A stretch of DNA of 64,000 bases from JAVBRD01 sp031548365 (GTDB lineage Bacteria > Bacillota > Clostridia > Christensenellales > UBA1750), in NCBI GenBank assembly GCA_031548365.1, contig JAVBRD010000003.1, forward strand, positions 1 to 64,000. The letters are read 5' to 3'. The translations under genes were made by a program, and so were the position numbers. Below the pieces are notes generated by a model. That model was not told the DNA's origin. It saw nothing but the letters and a program-made list of their open reading frames with translations, and did not search any database. Of this stretch, positions 34,988-43,007 are shown one piece after another (the first letter of the stretch is position 1; the number at the start of each line of letters is the position of its first letter).

Positions 34988-35014
34988 GACGCTTGGGATG
35001 GACACAACCCTTCA
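34988..35014 (-). promoter_or_regulatory. Possible ECF-type autoregulated promoter
   Basis: On the minus strand TGAAGG (35014-35009) stands 17 bp from CGTC (34991-34988), similar to TGAAAC-N16/17-CGTC sites used by many ECF sigma factors. It lies 36 bp before the sigma gene start. Confidence 0.35.
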
Positions 35015-35052
35015 ATCATTTTCATCTTTTTCGGTGCGGGCTGAACGACGCC

Positions 35053-35384
35053 TATCCCACACGCACCGCGACGCGTACGCGCTTGCCCGCGGGAAGAGCG
35101 AGAGAGCGGGAGCGCTTCGGTGCCGCCGACGCCTCCTATCCCACACGCACCGCGGCGCACGCGCTTGCCCGCGGGAAGAGCGAGAGAGCGGGAGCGATTC
35201 GGTGCCGCCGACGCCTCCTATCCCACGCGCACCGCAACGCGCGCGCGTTCCCGCCGGAAGAGCGAGAGAACGGGAGCGCTTCGGTGCCGCCGACGCCCCC
35301 TATCCCACGCGCACCGCGACGCGCATGCGCTTGCCCGCGGGAAGAGCGAGGGCGAGCGGAAGCGCTTCGGTGCCGCCGACATGG
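35053..35384. repeat. Four 82-84-bp direct repeats derived from a gene 3' end
   Basis: Units begin with TATCCCAC at 35053, 35137, 35219 and 35301, spaced 84, 82 and 82 bp. The fourth unit is the 3' coding end and most of the stop codon of the minus-strand gene at 35300-37036. The three distal units are diverged copies of it (about 10 percent different by eye). Read on the minus strand each copy still gives GGTEALPL and a following stop region. No spacers separate the units. Together with the sigma-factor leader they fill the 347 bp between the two genes (34953-35299). Confidence 0.88.
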
Positions 35385-37036
35385 TTAAACACGCGGGCGC
35401 GCGCGTCGAGGGGGAGAAAAGGCGCGGTGCAGGTCACCGTCACAGGCGCTTTGCGGGCCACCTTGAGCGTGTTCGCGGTGAGCGACGCTTCCTCGCTCGA
35501 CGCGGCGATGACGGGCAGGTAGAGCGTCGCGTCGGTATCCGCGTAAGCCTCAATGGCGAACTCTTGGGCGGTGAGGGTGTAGGTGAGCGCGTACCGCGAG
35601 CCAAACGTGTTTTGCGCGCCGTCGCGCAGGACGCCCTCGGCCGTCAGGATGAGCGCGTCCCCGCTGTACGCGTGGCGAAGCGCGGAACCGTGGTCGTTGA
35701 CCGAGCGGTACGCGACCCCGCCCGAGACGGTCTCAACGCGCGGCGTGAAGCAGAATCCGTTGGCGTCGCCCGGCGGGAGCTGCATGTTGTTGGGCTCGAT
35801 CATCTGGTAGCGCGTCATGCTGCCCGCCAGCACCACGCCCGCGGCATCATGCCACAAAAGGGTGAGCGCGCCGCCCGACGGCTGGTTCTCATGCCGCTGG
35901 GGCCAGTGGTTCTGGCTCACGGTCGCGCGCCACGGGCCTTTGGCGAGGAGCGTCACGCGGGGCGTTGGGAAGTATTTCGCGCCGTCTGCCGCTTCTCGCG
36001 GGAGCGGGACGGAAGGCGCGGCGGGCGCGCCGAGTTCCAGAAGCGCGGCGAGTGGCTTCGCGTGGCAGAACGTGTGGTGAACGCAGGGCGGCTGCTTGGC
36101 TGAAACATACATGGGCCCGCCATAGAGAAGCCCGCCGTGCGTGTGGCTGCGCAGGAGCTCGACGTTGCGCAGCGCCGCTTCCGCGAACGCGGGGATATCG
36201 GTTTGCGAGCCGTAGCCGTACGCGCAGCCGTCGGAGGTGCGGCTGCCCCACGTCGTCCATTTGTAGACGCGTACGCCCCAGCTGTTGTCCCATGCGCCGT
36301 CGGGCAGCATGAACTCCAGGTGCGCGGCCATGGAGGCGCGCGCGGCGTCAAGCACGGCCTGATCGTTCATGATCTGCGCGTACAAAATGAGGCTGGGCAG
36401 CGATTCTTCCACATTGTAGCCGAGATCAACCGGGCGGCAGCCGCAATCCGTCACGCCTTCGTGGGGCGATCCTTCGCCAAAGATCAGCCCGTCAACGCCG
36501 ATATGCTCAAGCGCGAACGCCGCCAGCTCGCGCGCCTTGACGGCGTACCGCTCATCGCCGAATTGGCGGTGCGCGACCGCCATGGCCGCGCTGCAGGTGA
36601 TGGGGTAGTTGATGACGGAGTCGAGCTTCATGATGTTGTCGTGCAGGAAGTCAAACGCGCGCTTCAGGCGCGCGGTGATCGCCGGCCGCCTCCCCTCGGG
36701 AAGCAGGCCGCCGTAGTGGTAGAGCGCTTCGCCCAGCGCGACCGCGTAAAACACGGTGATGCCGTTCCACGCGGCGTTTGCGTCGTTGCGGTAGCTCCCG
36801 TCGGGCTGGGACATGTTGCTCTCCGTCCAGTCGTAGAGCATGAGCGCGCTTTCGAGGTACTTGCGCTCGCCCGTGCGCTTGTGCATGTACATCATCGGCT
36901 GGAACGCGTCCGCGCACCGCCCGTGGATGCTCGCGCACGCGGGGCAAAGGATGCCGCCGTGCAGTTCGCTTCTTTTCATGTCAGTGATCTGCAGCTCGAT
37001 CAGCGCGTCGAGCCAGCTCCTCAGGAGCTTCTCCAA
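35300..37036 (-). CDS. (alpha/alpha)-toroid glycan-degrading protein, heparinase II/III-like
   Basis: A 578-aa protein without a signal peptide. Residues 1-340 are helical with toroid-type motifs: SYRNDANAAWNGITVFYAVALGE, SPHEGVTDCGCRPVDLGYNVEESLPSL and GAWDNSWGVRVYKWTTWGSRTSDG. The rest is beta-rich. The plan resembles heparinase II/III-type lyases and related glycosidases, but I cannot assign a substrate. TTG 37034-37036 is preferred because AAGGAGA lies 8 bases upstream. Its neighbours are sugar-metabolism genes. Its 3' end is the source of the tandem repeat. Confidence 0.6.
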   Translation of the reverse strand: MEKLLRSWLDALIELQITDMKRSELHGGILCPACASIHGRCADAFQPMMYMHKRTGERKYLESALMLYDWTESNMSQPDGSYRNDANAAWNGITVFYAVALGEALYHYGGLLPEGRRPAITARLKRAFDFLHDNIMKLDSVINYPITCSAAMAVAHRQFGDERYAVKARELAAFALEHIGVDGLIFGEGSPHEGVTDCGCRPVDLGYNVEESLPSLILYAQIMNDQAVLDAARASMAAHLEFMLPDGAWDNSWGVRVYKWTTWGSRTSDGCAYGYGSQTDIPAFAEAALRNVELLRSHTHGGLLYGGPMYVSAKQPPCVHHTFCHAKPLAALLELGAPAAPSVPLPREAADGAKYFPTPRVTLLAKGPWRATVSQNHWPQRHENQPSGGALTLLWHDAAGVVLAGSMTRYQMIEPNNMQLPPGDANGFCFTPRVETVSGGVAYRSVNDHGSALRHAYSGDALILTAEGVLRDGAQNTFGSRYALTYTLTAQEFAIEAYADTDATLYLPVIAASSEEASLTANTLKVARKAPVTVTCTAPFLPLDARARVFNHVGGTEALPLALALPAGKRMRVAVRVG

Positions 37037-37066
37037 GGGCAATCTCTCCTTTTGTGGGTCGTCTTG

Positions 37067-37095
37067 TTGACGTCTGGGCGCGGAAGGGATATGCT
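37067..37095 (+). promoter_or_regulatory. Sigma-A-type promoter of the sugar isomerase gene
   Basis: TTGACG (37067-37072) and TATGCT (37090-37095) are 17 bp apart. The start would be about 20 bases before ATG 37123. The divergent glycan gene begins at 37036. Confidence 0.65.
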
Positions 37096-37122
37096 CGTGG
37101 CCATGAAGGGGAGGGTGAAAAC

Positions 37123-37887
37123 ATGACAAGAGTCGGCATTCAGATCTCTAGCGTCAAAAAGTACCTGCAAACGCCCGAGGATGTCCGTTCGTCCTTTTTG
37201 AAGGTCGGCGCCATCGGCTACCGCGTCATACAGATCCAGTGGGTGTCGCCCGCCGTGCCCGACGCGGTCATCCGTGACGCGCTGGAGGAAGCAAGCCTTG
37301 AGTGCGTGGGCACGCAGGACTACACCCACGAGGTTCTGCCAAGGCTTGACGCTGTGATCGCCCAGAACAGGCTGTGGGGCGGCAAGTACGTGTGCATCAG
37401 CGGAATCCCCGAGGCGCAGATGAACCCCGAAGGCTGCGCGGCGTTCGGGCGGGAGCTGACCGAAACGGCCAAAAAAGTGCGCGACGCGGGCATGGCGCTC
37501 ATTTTTCACCCGCGCTACCAGGAGTTTGCGCCCTTTGGCGGCGCGACGGGCGTGCGCATCCTGATGGACAACACGCCGCCTGATTTTCAGCTCGAGCTGG
37601 ATGTTTTCCATGCGCACAAGGCGGGGCTTGACCCGGCGGCGCTCATCCGCGAGTACGAGGGGCGCATGGACCTCGTCCACTTCAAGGACATGGGGACGGG
37701 CGCAAACGGCGAGGTCATTTTGACGCCCGTGGGTCAGGGGTTGCTGGATTGGGACGCCATCATCGGCGCGTGCGTCGATACCGGCATCAAGGTCGTGTTG
37801 GCCGAGCAGGAGTCGTGGCAGAAGGACGCGTTCGAGTGCCTGGGCGAGAGCTTCAGTTTCATCGTGTCCAAAGGCGTCAAGCCGTAG
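37123..37887 (+). CDS. Sugar phosphate isomerase/epimerase family protein
   Basis: A 254-aa xylose-isomerase-like TIM barrel. Candidate metal ligands appear in LIFHPRYQEF, QLELDVFHAHKAG, LVHFKDMG and VVLAEQE (Glu, Asp, His positions of this superfamily). ATG 37123 follows GGGGAGGG. Such enzymes interconvert keto sugars or act on inositols and derivatives. It is divergent from the toroid glycan gene and 38 bp from the convergent aldo/keto reductase gene. Confidence 0.85.
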   Translation: MTRVGIQISSVKKYLQTPEDVRSSFLKVGAIGYRVIQIQWVSPAVPDAVIRDALEEASLECVGTQDYTHEVLPRLDAVIAQNRLWGGKYVCISGIPEAQMNPEGCAAFGRELTETAKKVRDAGMALIFHPRYQEFAPFGGATGVRILMDNTPPDFQLELDVFHAHKAGLDPAALIREYEGRMDLVHFKDMGTGANGEVILTPVGQGLLDWDAIIGACVDTGIKVVLAEQESWQKDAFECLGESFSFIVSKGVKP

Positions 37888-37925
37888 ACCGGGCATCCAC
37901 CGCGCGCCCGCCCATATTGGCCGGC

Positions 37926-38879
37926 CTACTCGCCCGTCTCCAGATAGCGCGCCTGCGCGGGCGTGAGCATAAAGCTCAGCGCCTCCAGGCTCTCCTCGAG
38001 CTGGGCCACGCTGGAAAACGCGCACAGCGGCACGCAGTTGATCCCGCTGTCGCGCGCGTAAGCGGTCGTCACGGCCGCGAGGCTCTTGCCAAGCTCGCCC
38101 GCGAGTTTTTGGAGGCGCTCTAGCCGCCTGAAGTTTTCCGGGAAGCCGTCGTAATAGCGGGTCGGGCTGTCCTTGGGCGTGCCGCCCGCCGCGCGCACGG
38201 AAAACCAGCCGCGAGCCTGAACGGAGAACGCCATCACGGGCAGCCGGCTCTCTTTGTACCAGCCAAACTCGATGTCGTTCATGGGCACGTGCGTTAAATC
38301 GCCCGTCGCGGGCGCGGTGGTCTGCGCCAGACTGAAGTGCATCTGGCAGCAGGAGATGGGCGCAAAGCCGTTCTCCTTAGCGAAACGGTTGGCCTCCGCG
38401 ATGCGCGAAACCGTCCAGTTCGACACGCCGACAGCGCGCGTTTTGCCCGCTTTGACCAGTGCGTCGAGCGAGGAGACGATCTCCGACACGGGCGTTTTGA
38501 TATCGTCGCGGTGCAGCAGATGCAGGTCGGAGTGATCCGTGCCCATGTATCGAAGCGATTCGTTCAGATCCTGCTCGATTTCCGCGCGCGAAAGACGCGG
38601 CACAAACATATTGGCGCGATCCGGGTGGCTTCCCTTGGAGACGATCGTCACGCTGTCGCGCAGGCCGCGGCTTTTGAGCCAGCGCCCGAGCCCCGCGTCG
38701 GACGCGCCGTCGCCGTACACGCGCGCCGTGTCAAAGCTGTTGCCGCCAAGCTCCACGTACCGGTCCATGATCTCAAACACCACGGCGTCGTCTTTCTCCG
38801 CGCCGCGCTTGCCCGCGCCAAGCGCAATCTCGCTCATGGTGACGCCGGGAGCGATCGTGTTTTTTTTCAATGGGGACAC
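37926..38879 (-). CDS. Aldo/keto reductase
   Basis: NAD(P)H-dependent oxidoreductase of 317 aa. The catalytic tetrad is readable: Asp in FDTA, Tyr in ARVYGDG, Lys in IVSKGSH and His in LLHRDD. The start is uncertain: GTG 38879 sits only 2 bases after AAAGG, while the in-frame TTG at 38868-38870 has better spacing. Convergent with the sugar isomerase gene and divergent from the GH43-like gene, so probably part of one sugar-use locus. Confidence 0.9.
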   Translation of the reverse strand: MSPLKKNTIAPGVTMSEIALGAGKRGAEKDDAVVFEIMDRYVELGGNSFDTARVYGDGASDAGLGRWLKSRGLRDSVTIVSKGSHPDRANMFVPRLSRAEIEQDLNESLRYMGTDHSDLHLLHRDDIKTPVSEIVSSLDALVKAGKTRAVGVSNWTVSRIAEANRFAKENGFAPISCCQMHFSLAQTTAPATGDLTHVPMNDIEFGWYKESRLPVMAFSVQARGWFSVRAAGGTPKDSPTRYYDGFPENFRRLERLQKLAGELGKSLAAVTTAYARDSGINCVPLCAFSSVAQLEESLEALSFMLTPAQARYLETGE

Positions 38880-38896
38880 CGCCTTTCATTGCCCTT

Positions 38897-38926
38897 ATTA
38901 CACCCCTCCCGCGCGCGATGTGTCAA
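38897..38926 (-). promoter_or_regulatory. Sigma-A-type promoter of the aldo/keto reductase gene
   Basis: On the minus strand a perfect TTGACA (38926-38921) is 18 bp from TGTAAT (38902-38897). The short distance to GTG 38879 supports the later TTG start of that gene. Confidence 0.6.
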
Positions 38927-38951
38927 GCATTATTTGAAAGGAGCGCTTGGC

Positions 38952-39932
38952 GTGGACTTTGGCGATCACATGCTGCCCGTGAGCAAAACGTCGGTCTTTG
39001 AACTGGAAGGTTTTTTCGTCTGGTGCGGAAGCGCGGTCAAGGCCGACGACGGCCGCTACTACCTGTACTTCTCCTTTTGGCCCAAACCGAAGGGGTTTGA
39101 GGCGTGGGTGACGCACTCGGCGATCGGGTTCGCGGTGTCGGACTCGCCCACCGGGCCTTACCGCTACGGGGGTATCGCGCTCGCGGGCGGCGCGGGCGGC
39201 GCATGGGACCGGGACGTGGCGCACAACCCGTCCGTCATCCGGCACGAGGGCGTTTACTACCTGTATTATGTGGGCAATCACGGCAATGGTGAGTACTGGG
39301 ATCACCGCAACCGCCAGCGCGTGGGCGTCGCGTGGTCGAAAAGGCCGGAAGGCCCGTTCGTGCGTCTGGATCACCCGCTCATCGACGTCACGCCCGGCGG
39401 CCATGACGCCATCGTGACCAGCAATCCCACTGTTTCGCCCGACGGCAAGGGCGGCTTCCTCATGGTCTACAAGGCGGTCGGGCTTGAAAAACCGCTGCCC
39501 GTGGGCGGGCCTGTGGTCTGCGGCGTGGCGTTTTCAAAACACCCGCTGGGGCCTTTTGTCAAGCGCGACCGGCCGATCATGGTCAATCCGGACCATGTCT
39601 GGTCGGTCGAGGATCCCTACATTTGGCGACAGGATGGCCGGTATTTCGCGCTGGTCAAAGACTTTCAGGGGTATTTTACCAAGAGCGGAAAGCCGGATGT
39701 CGCGCTCTTTGTTTCACATGATGGCTTTGATTGGGAGCCTCACCCCGAGCACCCGCTCGCGTTCCCCCTTCAAATCGTCTGGGTCGACGGCGAAACCCGC
39801 GCCGTGCACCGTCTGGAACGCCCGCAGCTCCTGCTTGACGGCGCCGGCAAGCCCATCGCTTTGTTTTGCGCGTGTATGGAGACGAGCGGGGGAGAGCACA
39901 GCTGCAACGTGCACATACCGCTCCGGTTTTAA
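38952..39932 (+). CDS. GH43-like five-bladed beta-propeller glycosidase
   Basis: A 326-aa intracellular protein. Repeated blade motifs are visible: DDGRYYLYFSFW, EGVYYLYYVGN, KGGFLMVYKAVG, WSVEDPYIWRQDGRYFALVKD and ALFVSHDGFDW. Acidic residues in WDRDVAHNPSV and SVEDPYIW are placed as in GH43/GH32-type active sites. GTG 38952 lies 8 bases after AAAGGAG. The longer frame upstream crosses the divergent promoter. Substrate unknown; the toroid glycan gene nearby suggests a shared polysaccharide. Confidence 0.7.
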   Translation: MDFGDHMLPVSKTSVFELEGFFVWCGSAVKADDGRYYLYFSFWPKPKGFEAWVTHSAIGFAVSDSPTGPYRYGGIALAGGAGGAWDRDVAHNPSVIRHEGVYYLYYVGNHGNGEYWDHRNRQRVGVAWSKRPEGPFVRLDHPLIDVTPGGHDAIVTSNPTVSPDGKGGFLMVYKAVGLEKPLPVGGPVVCGVAFSKHPLGPFVKRDRPIMVNPDHVWSVEDPYIWRQDGRYFALVKDFQGYFTKSGKPDVALFVSHDGFDWEPHPEHPLAFPLQIVWVDGETRAVHRLERPQLLLDGAGKPIALFCACMETSGGEHSCNVHIPLRF

Positions 39933-39963
39933 GCGCGGATCGGCATCATCGGGCCAACCGGTT

Positions 39964-39998
39964 GCGTTCCATGTGCGGCAAAGCCCCAAATGGAACGC
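39964..39998 (+). terminator. Hairpin after the GH43-like gene
   Basis: GCGTTCCAT (39964-39972) pairs with ATGGAACGC (39990-39998), with a 17-base loop. No T tract. It is the only element seen between the gene end and the pyr promoter. Confidence 0.45.
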
Positions 39999-40090
39999 CG
40001 CGTTCGTGTTGAAAGAACATGCGCGTTCATTGAGCATCTCCGGGGCGTAAACGACAGGACGATTGCCGAATCAATCATTGTTTACTTAGG

Positions 40091-40119
40091 TTGACTTCGA
40101 TTCCCGCACGTGGTATGAT
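40091..40119 (+). promoter_or_regulatory. Sigma-A-type promoter of the pyr operon
   Basis: TTGACT (40091-40096) and TATGAT (40114-40119) are 17 bp apart. Transcription would start near 40126 and run into the attenuator. Confidence 0.8.
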
Positions 40120-40134
40120 ATCTAAAGTCATCAA

Positions 40135-40232
40135 GCATCCTTTAAGCGGTTCTGCGAAACCGGCAAGGTGCAGCATATTGGGGCGTATTCGCTCTGTGTT
40201 CGCATACCCTGCCGTTCGCGGCGGGGTTTTTT
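40135..40232 (+). promoter_or_regulatory. PyrR-dependent transcription attenuator of the pyr operon
   Basis: A hairpin with CGGTT (40147-40151) and AACCG (40158-40162) presents the hexaloop CTGCGA, matching the PyrR-binding loop CNGNGA; CCTT and AAGG (40139-40142, 40165-40168) extend it with an internal bulge. Downstream, CCCTGCCG and CGGCGGGG (40207-40214, 40219-40226) form a terminator with a TTCG loop and six T. By analogy with Bacillus, PyrR with UMP would favour the terminator. Confidence 0.8.
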
Positions 40233-40254
40233 CATGTGGGAAGGGGAGGGTTTC

Positions 40255-40803
40255 ATGGCGGTCAAAGCGGAACTCATGGACGGCGCTGCCATCACGCGCG
40301 CGCTCACGCGCATCACGCACGAGATCCTGGAGCGCAACAGGGGCACGGAACGGCTTTGCCTGATCGGCATACAGCGGCGCGGCGTGCCGCTGGCGGCGCG
40401 CATCGCGGAGAGTATCCGCGCGATTGAGGGCGTGAACGTGCCGGTGGGAACGCTGGACATCACGTTCTACCGCGACGACCTCTCTTTGCTGGACATGCAC
40501 CCCGTGGTCAAGGGCACCGACATTGGCTTTGACCTGTCCGGGAAGACCGTCGTCATGGTGGACGACGTGCTGTACACGGGCAGAACCGCCCGCGCTGCGC
40601 TTGACGCGCTGATGGACCTCGGGCGCGCCGCGCAGATCCAGTTCGCCGTGCTCATCGACCGGGGGCACAGGGAGCTGCCCATACGCGCGGATTTTGTGGG
40701 CAAGAACGTGCCCACGTCGCGCAGCGAGATTGTGCATGTCATGCTGGAGCAAGTGGACGGCGAAGAACGGGTTGTGCTTTGCGACCGGGAGGGGAACGAA
40801 TGA
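40255..40803 (+). CDS. pyrR: Pyrimidine operon attenuation protein PyrR
   Basis: UMP-responsive RNA-binding regulator with uracil phosphoribosyltransferase fold, 182 aa. The PRPP loop is VMVDDVLYTGRT, and LIGIQRRGVPLA and TFYRDDLS are typical. ATG 40255 is used because GGGGAGGG lies just before and the attenuator terminator ends 22 bases upstream. It overlaps pyrB by ATGA. Confidence 0.97.
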   Translation: MAVKAELMDGAAITRALTRITHEILERNRGTERLCLIGIQRRGVPLAARIAESIRAIEGVNVPVGTLDITFYRDDLSLLDMHPVVKGTDIGFDLSGKTVVMVDDVLYTGRTARAALDALMDLGRAAQIQFAVLIDRGHRELPIRADFVGKNVPTSRSEIVHVMLEQVDGEERVVLCDREGNE

Positions 40804-41729
40804 AACGAAAAGACCTGCTGGGTCTGCGCGGCGTTGAGCGCGCGGAGATCGAGGAAATCCTGGACACGGCGGCGACGCTTCACGCGATCGTCGACTCGCC
40901 CACAAAAAAAACGCCTCACCTAAACGGCAAGAGCATCATCACACTGTTCTACGAGAACTCGACCAGAACGCGCATGAGCTTTGAGCTGGCATCAAAGTAC
41001 ATGTCGGGGGTGGCGGCCAACATCGCGGCGTCCTCCTCCAGCGTACAAAAGGGCGAAACGCTCATCGACACGGGCCGCACGCTCGACCGCATGGGCACCG
41101 ACGTGCTCATCATGCGCCACCCCATGAGCGGCGCGCCCCACCTGCTCGCGCGGCACATCAAGGCGGCGGTCATCAACGCGGGCGACGGCACAAACGAACA
41201 CCCCACGCAGGCGCTGCTCGACATGTACACCATGCGGAGGCGCAAGGGCGGCGTCAAGGGGCTTCGCGTCGCGATCGTGGGCGACGTCATGCACAGCCGC
41301 GTCGCGCGTTCCAACGTGTTCGGGCTCCAAACGATGGGCGCGGACGTGATCCTCGCGGGCGCGCCCACGCTTTTGCCCGTGTCGCGCGACGGCGTCGCGG
41401 ATGGGCTGGGCGTCAGGGTGACCGATGACGTGGATGAGGCCGTGCGCGGCGCGGACGTGGTCATGGGCCTGCGCATACAGCTCGAGCGCCAGGAACGCGG
41501 CCTGTTTCCCTCCGCGCGCGAGTACATCGCGCGGTTTGGGCTCACGCCCGAACGCGTCGCGCTCGCCGCGCCCGACGCGCTGGTCATGCACCCCGGCCCC
41601 ATGAACCGCGGCGTGGACATTTCCTCCATCGTTGCGGACTGCGAACAGAGCGTGATTGACGAGCAGGTGACCAGCGGCGTGGTCGTCCGCATGGCGCTGT
41701 TGTACATGATGAGCCGGAAAGGGGCGTAA
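40800..41729 (+). CDS. pyrB: Aspartate carbamoyltransferase catalytic chain
   Basis: Second step of pyrimidine synthesis. Carbamoyl-phosphate motifs STRTRMSFE and HPTQALLD are intact, as is HPGPMNRG near the C-terminus. At 309 aa it is of normal length. No pyrI regulatory chain follows, as in Bacillus-type enzymes. Confidence 0.97.
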   Translation: MKRKDLLGLRGVERAEIEEILDTAATLHAIVDSPTKKTPHLNGKSIITLFYENSTRTRMSFELASKYMSGVAANIAASSSSVQKGETLIDTGRTLDRMGTDVLIMRHPMSGAPHLLARHIKAAVINAGDGTNEHPTQALLDMYTMRRRKGGVKGLRVAIVGDVMHSRVARSNVFGLQTMGADVILAGAPTLLPVSRDGVADGLGVRVTDDVDEAVRGADVVMGLRIQLERQERGLFPSAREYIARFGLTPERVALAAPDALVMHPGPMNRGVDISSIVADCEQSVIDEQVTSGVVVRMALLYMMSRKGA

Positions 41730-41732
41730 ACG

Positions 41733-43007
41733 GTGAGCATTCTGATTCAAAACGGCATCGTCGCGGACCAACGCGGACAAGCCCGCGCCGATGTTCTGGT
41801 GGAGGGCGGCGTGATCGTCAAGGTGGGTCAAGCGCTGCCGCACGAAGGCGCGCGGGTGATTGACGCGGCGGGGATGCTCGTCATGCCCGGCTTTGTCGAT
41901 CTGCACGCCCACCTGCGCGACCCCGGGCAGGAGTACAAGGAGACGATCGCGACGGGCACGCGCGCGGCGGTCAAGGGTGGGTTCACCACGGTGTGCTGCA
42001 TGCCCAACACTTTGCCCGTCAACGACAACGCGTCCATCACGCGCGCCATCGTGGCCAAAGCCAAGGCGGAAGGCGCGTGCCGCGTGCTCCCCATCGGCGC
42101 GGTGACCAAGGGCATGCTGGGCGCGGAAATCACGGAGATGGGCGACTTGGCCGAGGCGGGGTGCGTCGCGGTGTCCGACGACGGAAAGCCCGTCAGAACC
42201 GCGTCCATGATGCGCACCGCGATGCAGTATGGCCGGCGTTTCGGTCTGACTGTGTTCGCGCACGAGGAAGAGACGGATCTGGTGGGCGACGGCCTGATGA
42301 ACGAGGGCGCGACGAGTAACCTGCTGGGCCTCAAGGGCATCCCCGCGTCGGCGGAGGAGACGCCCATCGCGCGAGACCTCGTGCTCGCAGGCGAGCTGGG
42401 CATCGCGGTGCACATCTGCCATGTTTCGACCAAGGGCGGTGTGGAGCTCATCCGGCAGGCGAAAAAGCGCGGCGTACCCGTGACGGCGGAGACCTGCCCG
42501 CACTACATCGCGGGGACGGACGCGCTGTGCGAGGGTTACGACACGGCGGCCAAAGTCAACCCCCCGCTTCGAAGCGAGGCCGACCGAACCGCAATCATTG
42601 AGGGGCTTCTCGACGGCACGCTCGACTGCATCGCGACCGACCACGCGCCCCACCACCGCGACGACAAAATGGTGGAGTGGAAGAGCGCGGCGTCGGGCAT
42701 CACGGGCTTTGAGACCGCGCTCGCGCTGTGCTGGACGCATCTGGTCAAAACGGGCAAGATGAGCGTGGAGACGCTTTCAGAAAAGATGTCGGGCATGCCC
42801 GCGCGCCTGCTCGGTCTTGACGCAGGTGAGATCAATTCGGGGAAACCGGCCGATATCGTCATCGTCGACCCGAACGCGGAGTGGACGATTGAGGCCGCGA
42901 AGCTTGTGTCCAAGGGCAAGAACACGCCCTTTGACGGCGCGCGCGTAACGGGTAAGGTCGTGGCGACGCTCTATGGCGGGCAAATCGCGTATCAGGAGGG
43001 GAAATGA
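41733..43007 (+). CDS. pyrC: Dihydroorotase
   Basis: Amidohydrolase of 424 aa catalysing ring closure to dihydroorotate. Metal-binding motifs are DLHAHLRDPGQEYKE, HICHVST and CIATDHAPHH. GTG start at 41733, 3 bp after pyrB. It overlaps pyrF by ATGA. Carbamoyl-phosphate synthase genes are not in the operon. Confidence 0.96.
   Translation: MSILIQNGIVADQRGQARADVLVEGGVIVKVGQALPHEGARVIDAAGMLVMPGFVDLHAHLRDPGQEYKETIATGTRAAVKGGFTTVCCMPNTLPVNDNASITRAIVAKAKAEGACRVLPIGAVTKGMLGAEITEMGDLAEAGCVAVSDDGKPVRTASMMRTAMQYGRRFGLTVFAHEEETDLVGDGLMNEGATSNLLGLKGIPASAEETPIARDLVLAGELGIAVHICHVSTKGGVELIRQAKKRGVPVTAETCPHYIAGTDALCEGYDTAAKVNPPLRSEADRTAIIEGLLDGTLDCIATDHAPHHRDDKMVEWKSAASGITGFETALALCWTHLVKTGKMSVETLSEKMSGMPARLLGLDAGEINSGKPADIVIVDPNAEWTIEAAKLVSKGKNTPFDGARVTGKVVATLYGGQIAYQEGK

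Noticed and set aside
35053..35384. CRISPR array
   Set aside because: The 82-84-bp units abut without spacers, are too long and too diverged, and derive from a coding 3' end. No cas genes are near.
34998..35522. Short plus-strand proteins in the repeat region
   Set aside because: The frames are the repeat read forward (Arg- and Glu-rich), with no ribosome binding site or family match, and they run into the antisense of the glycan gene.
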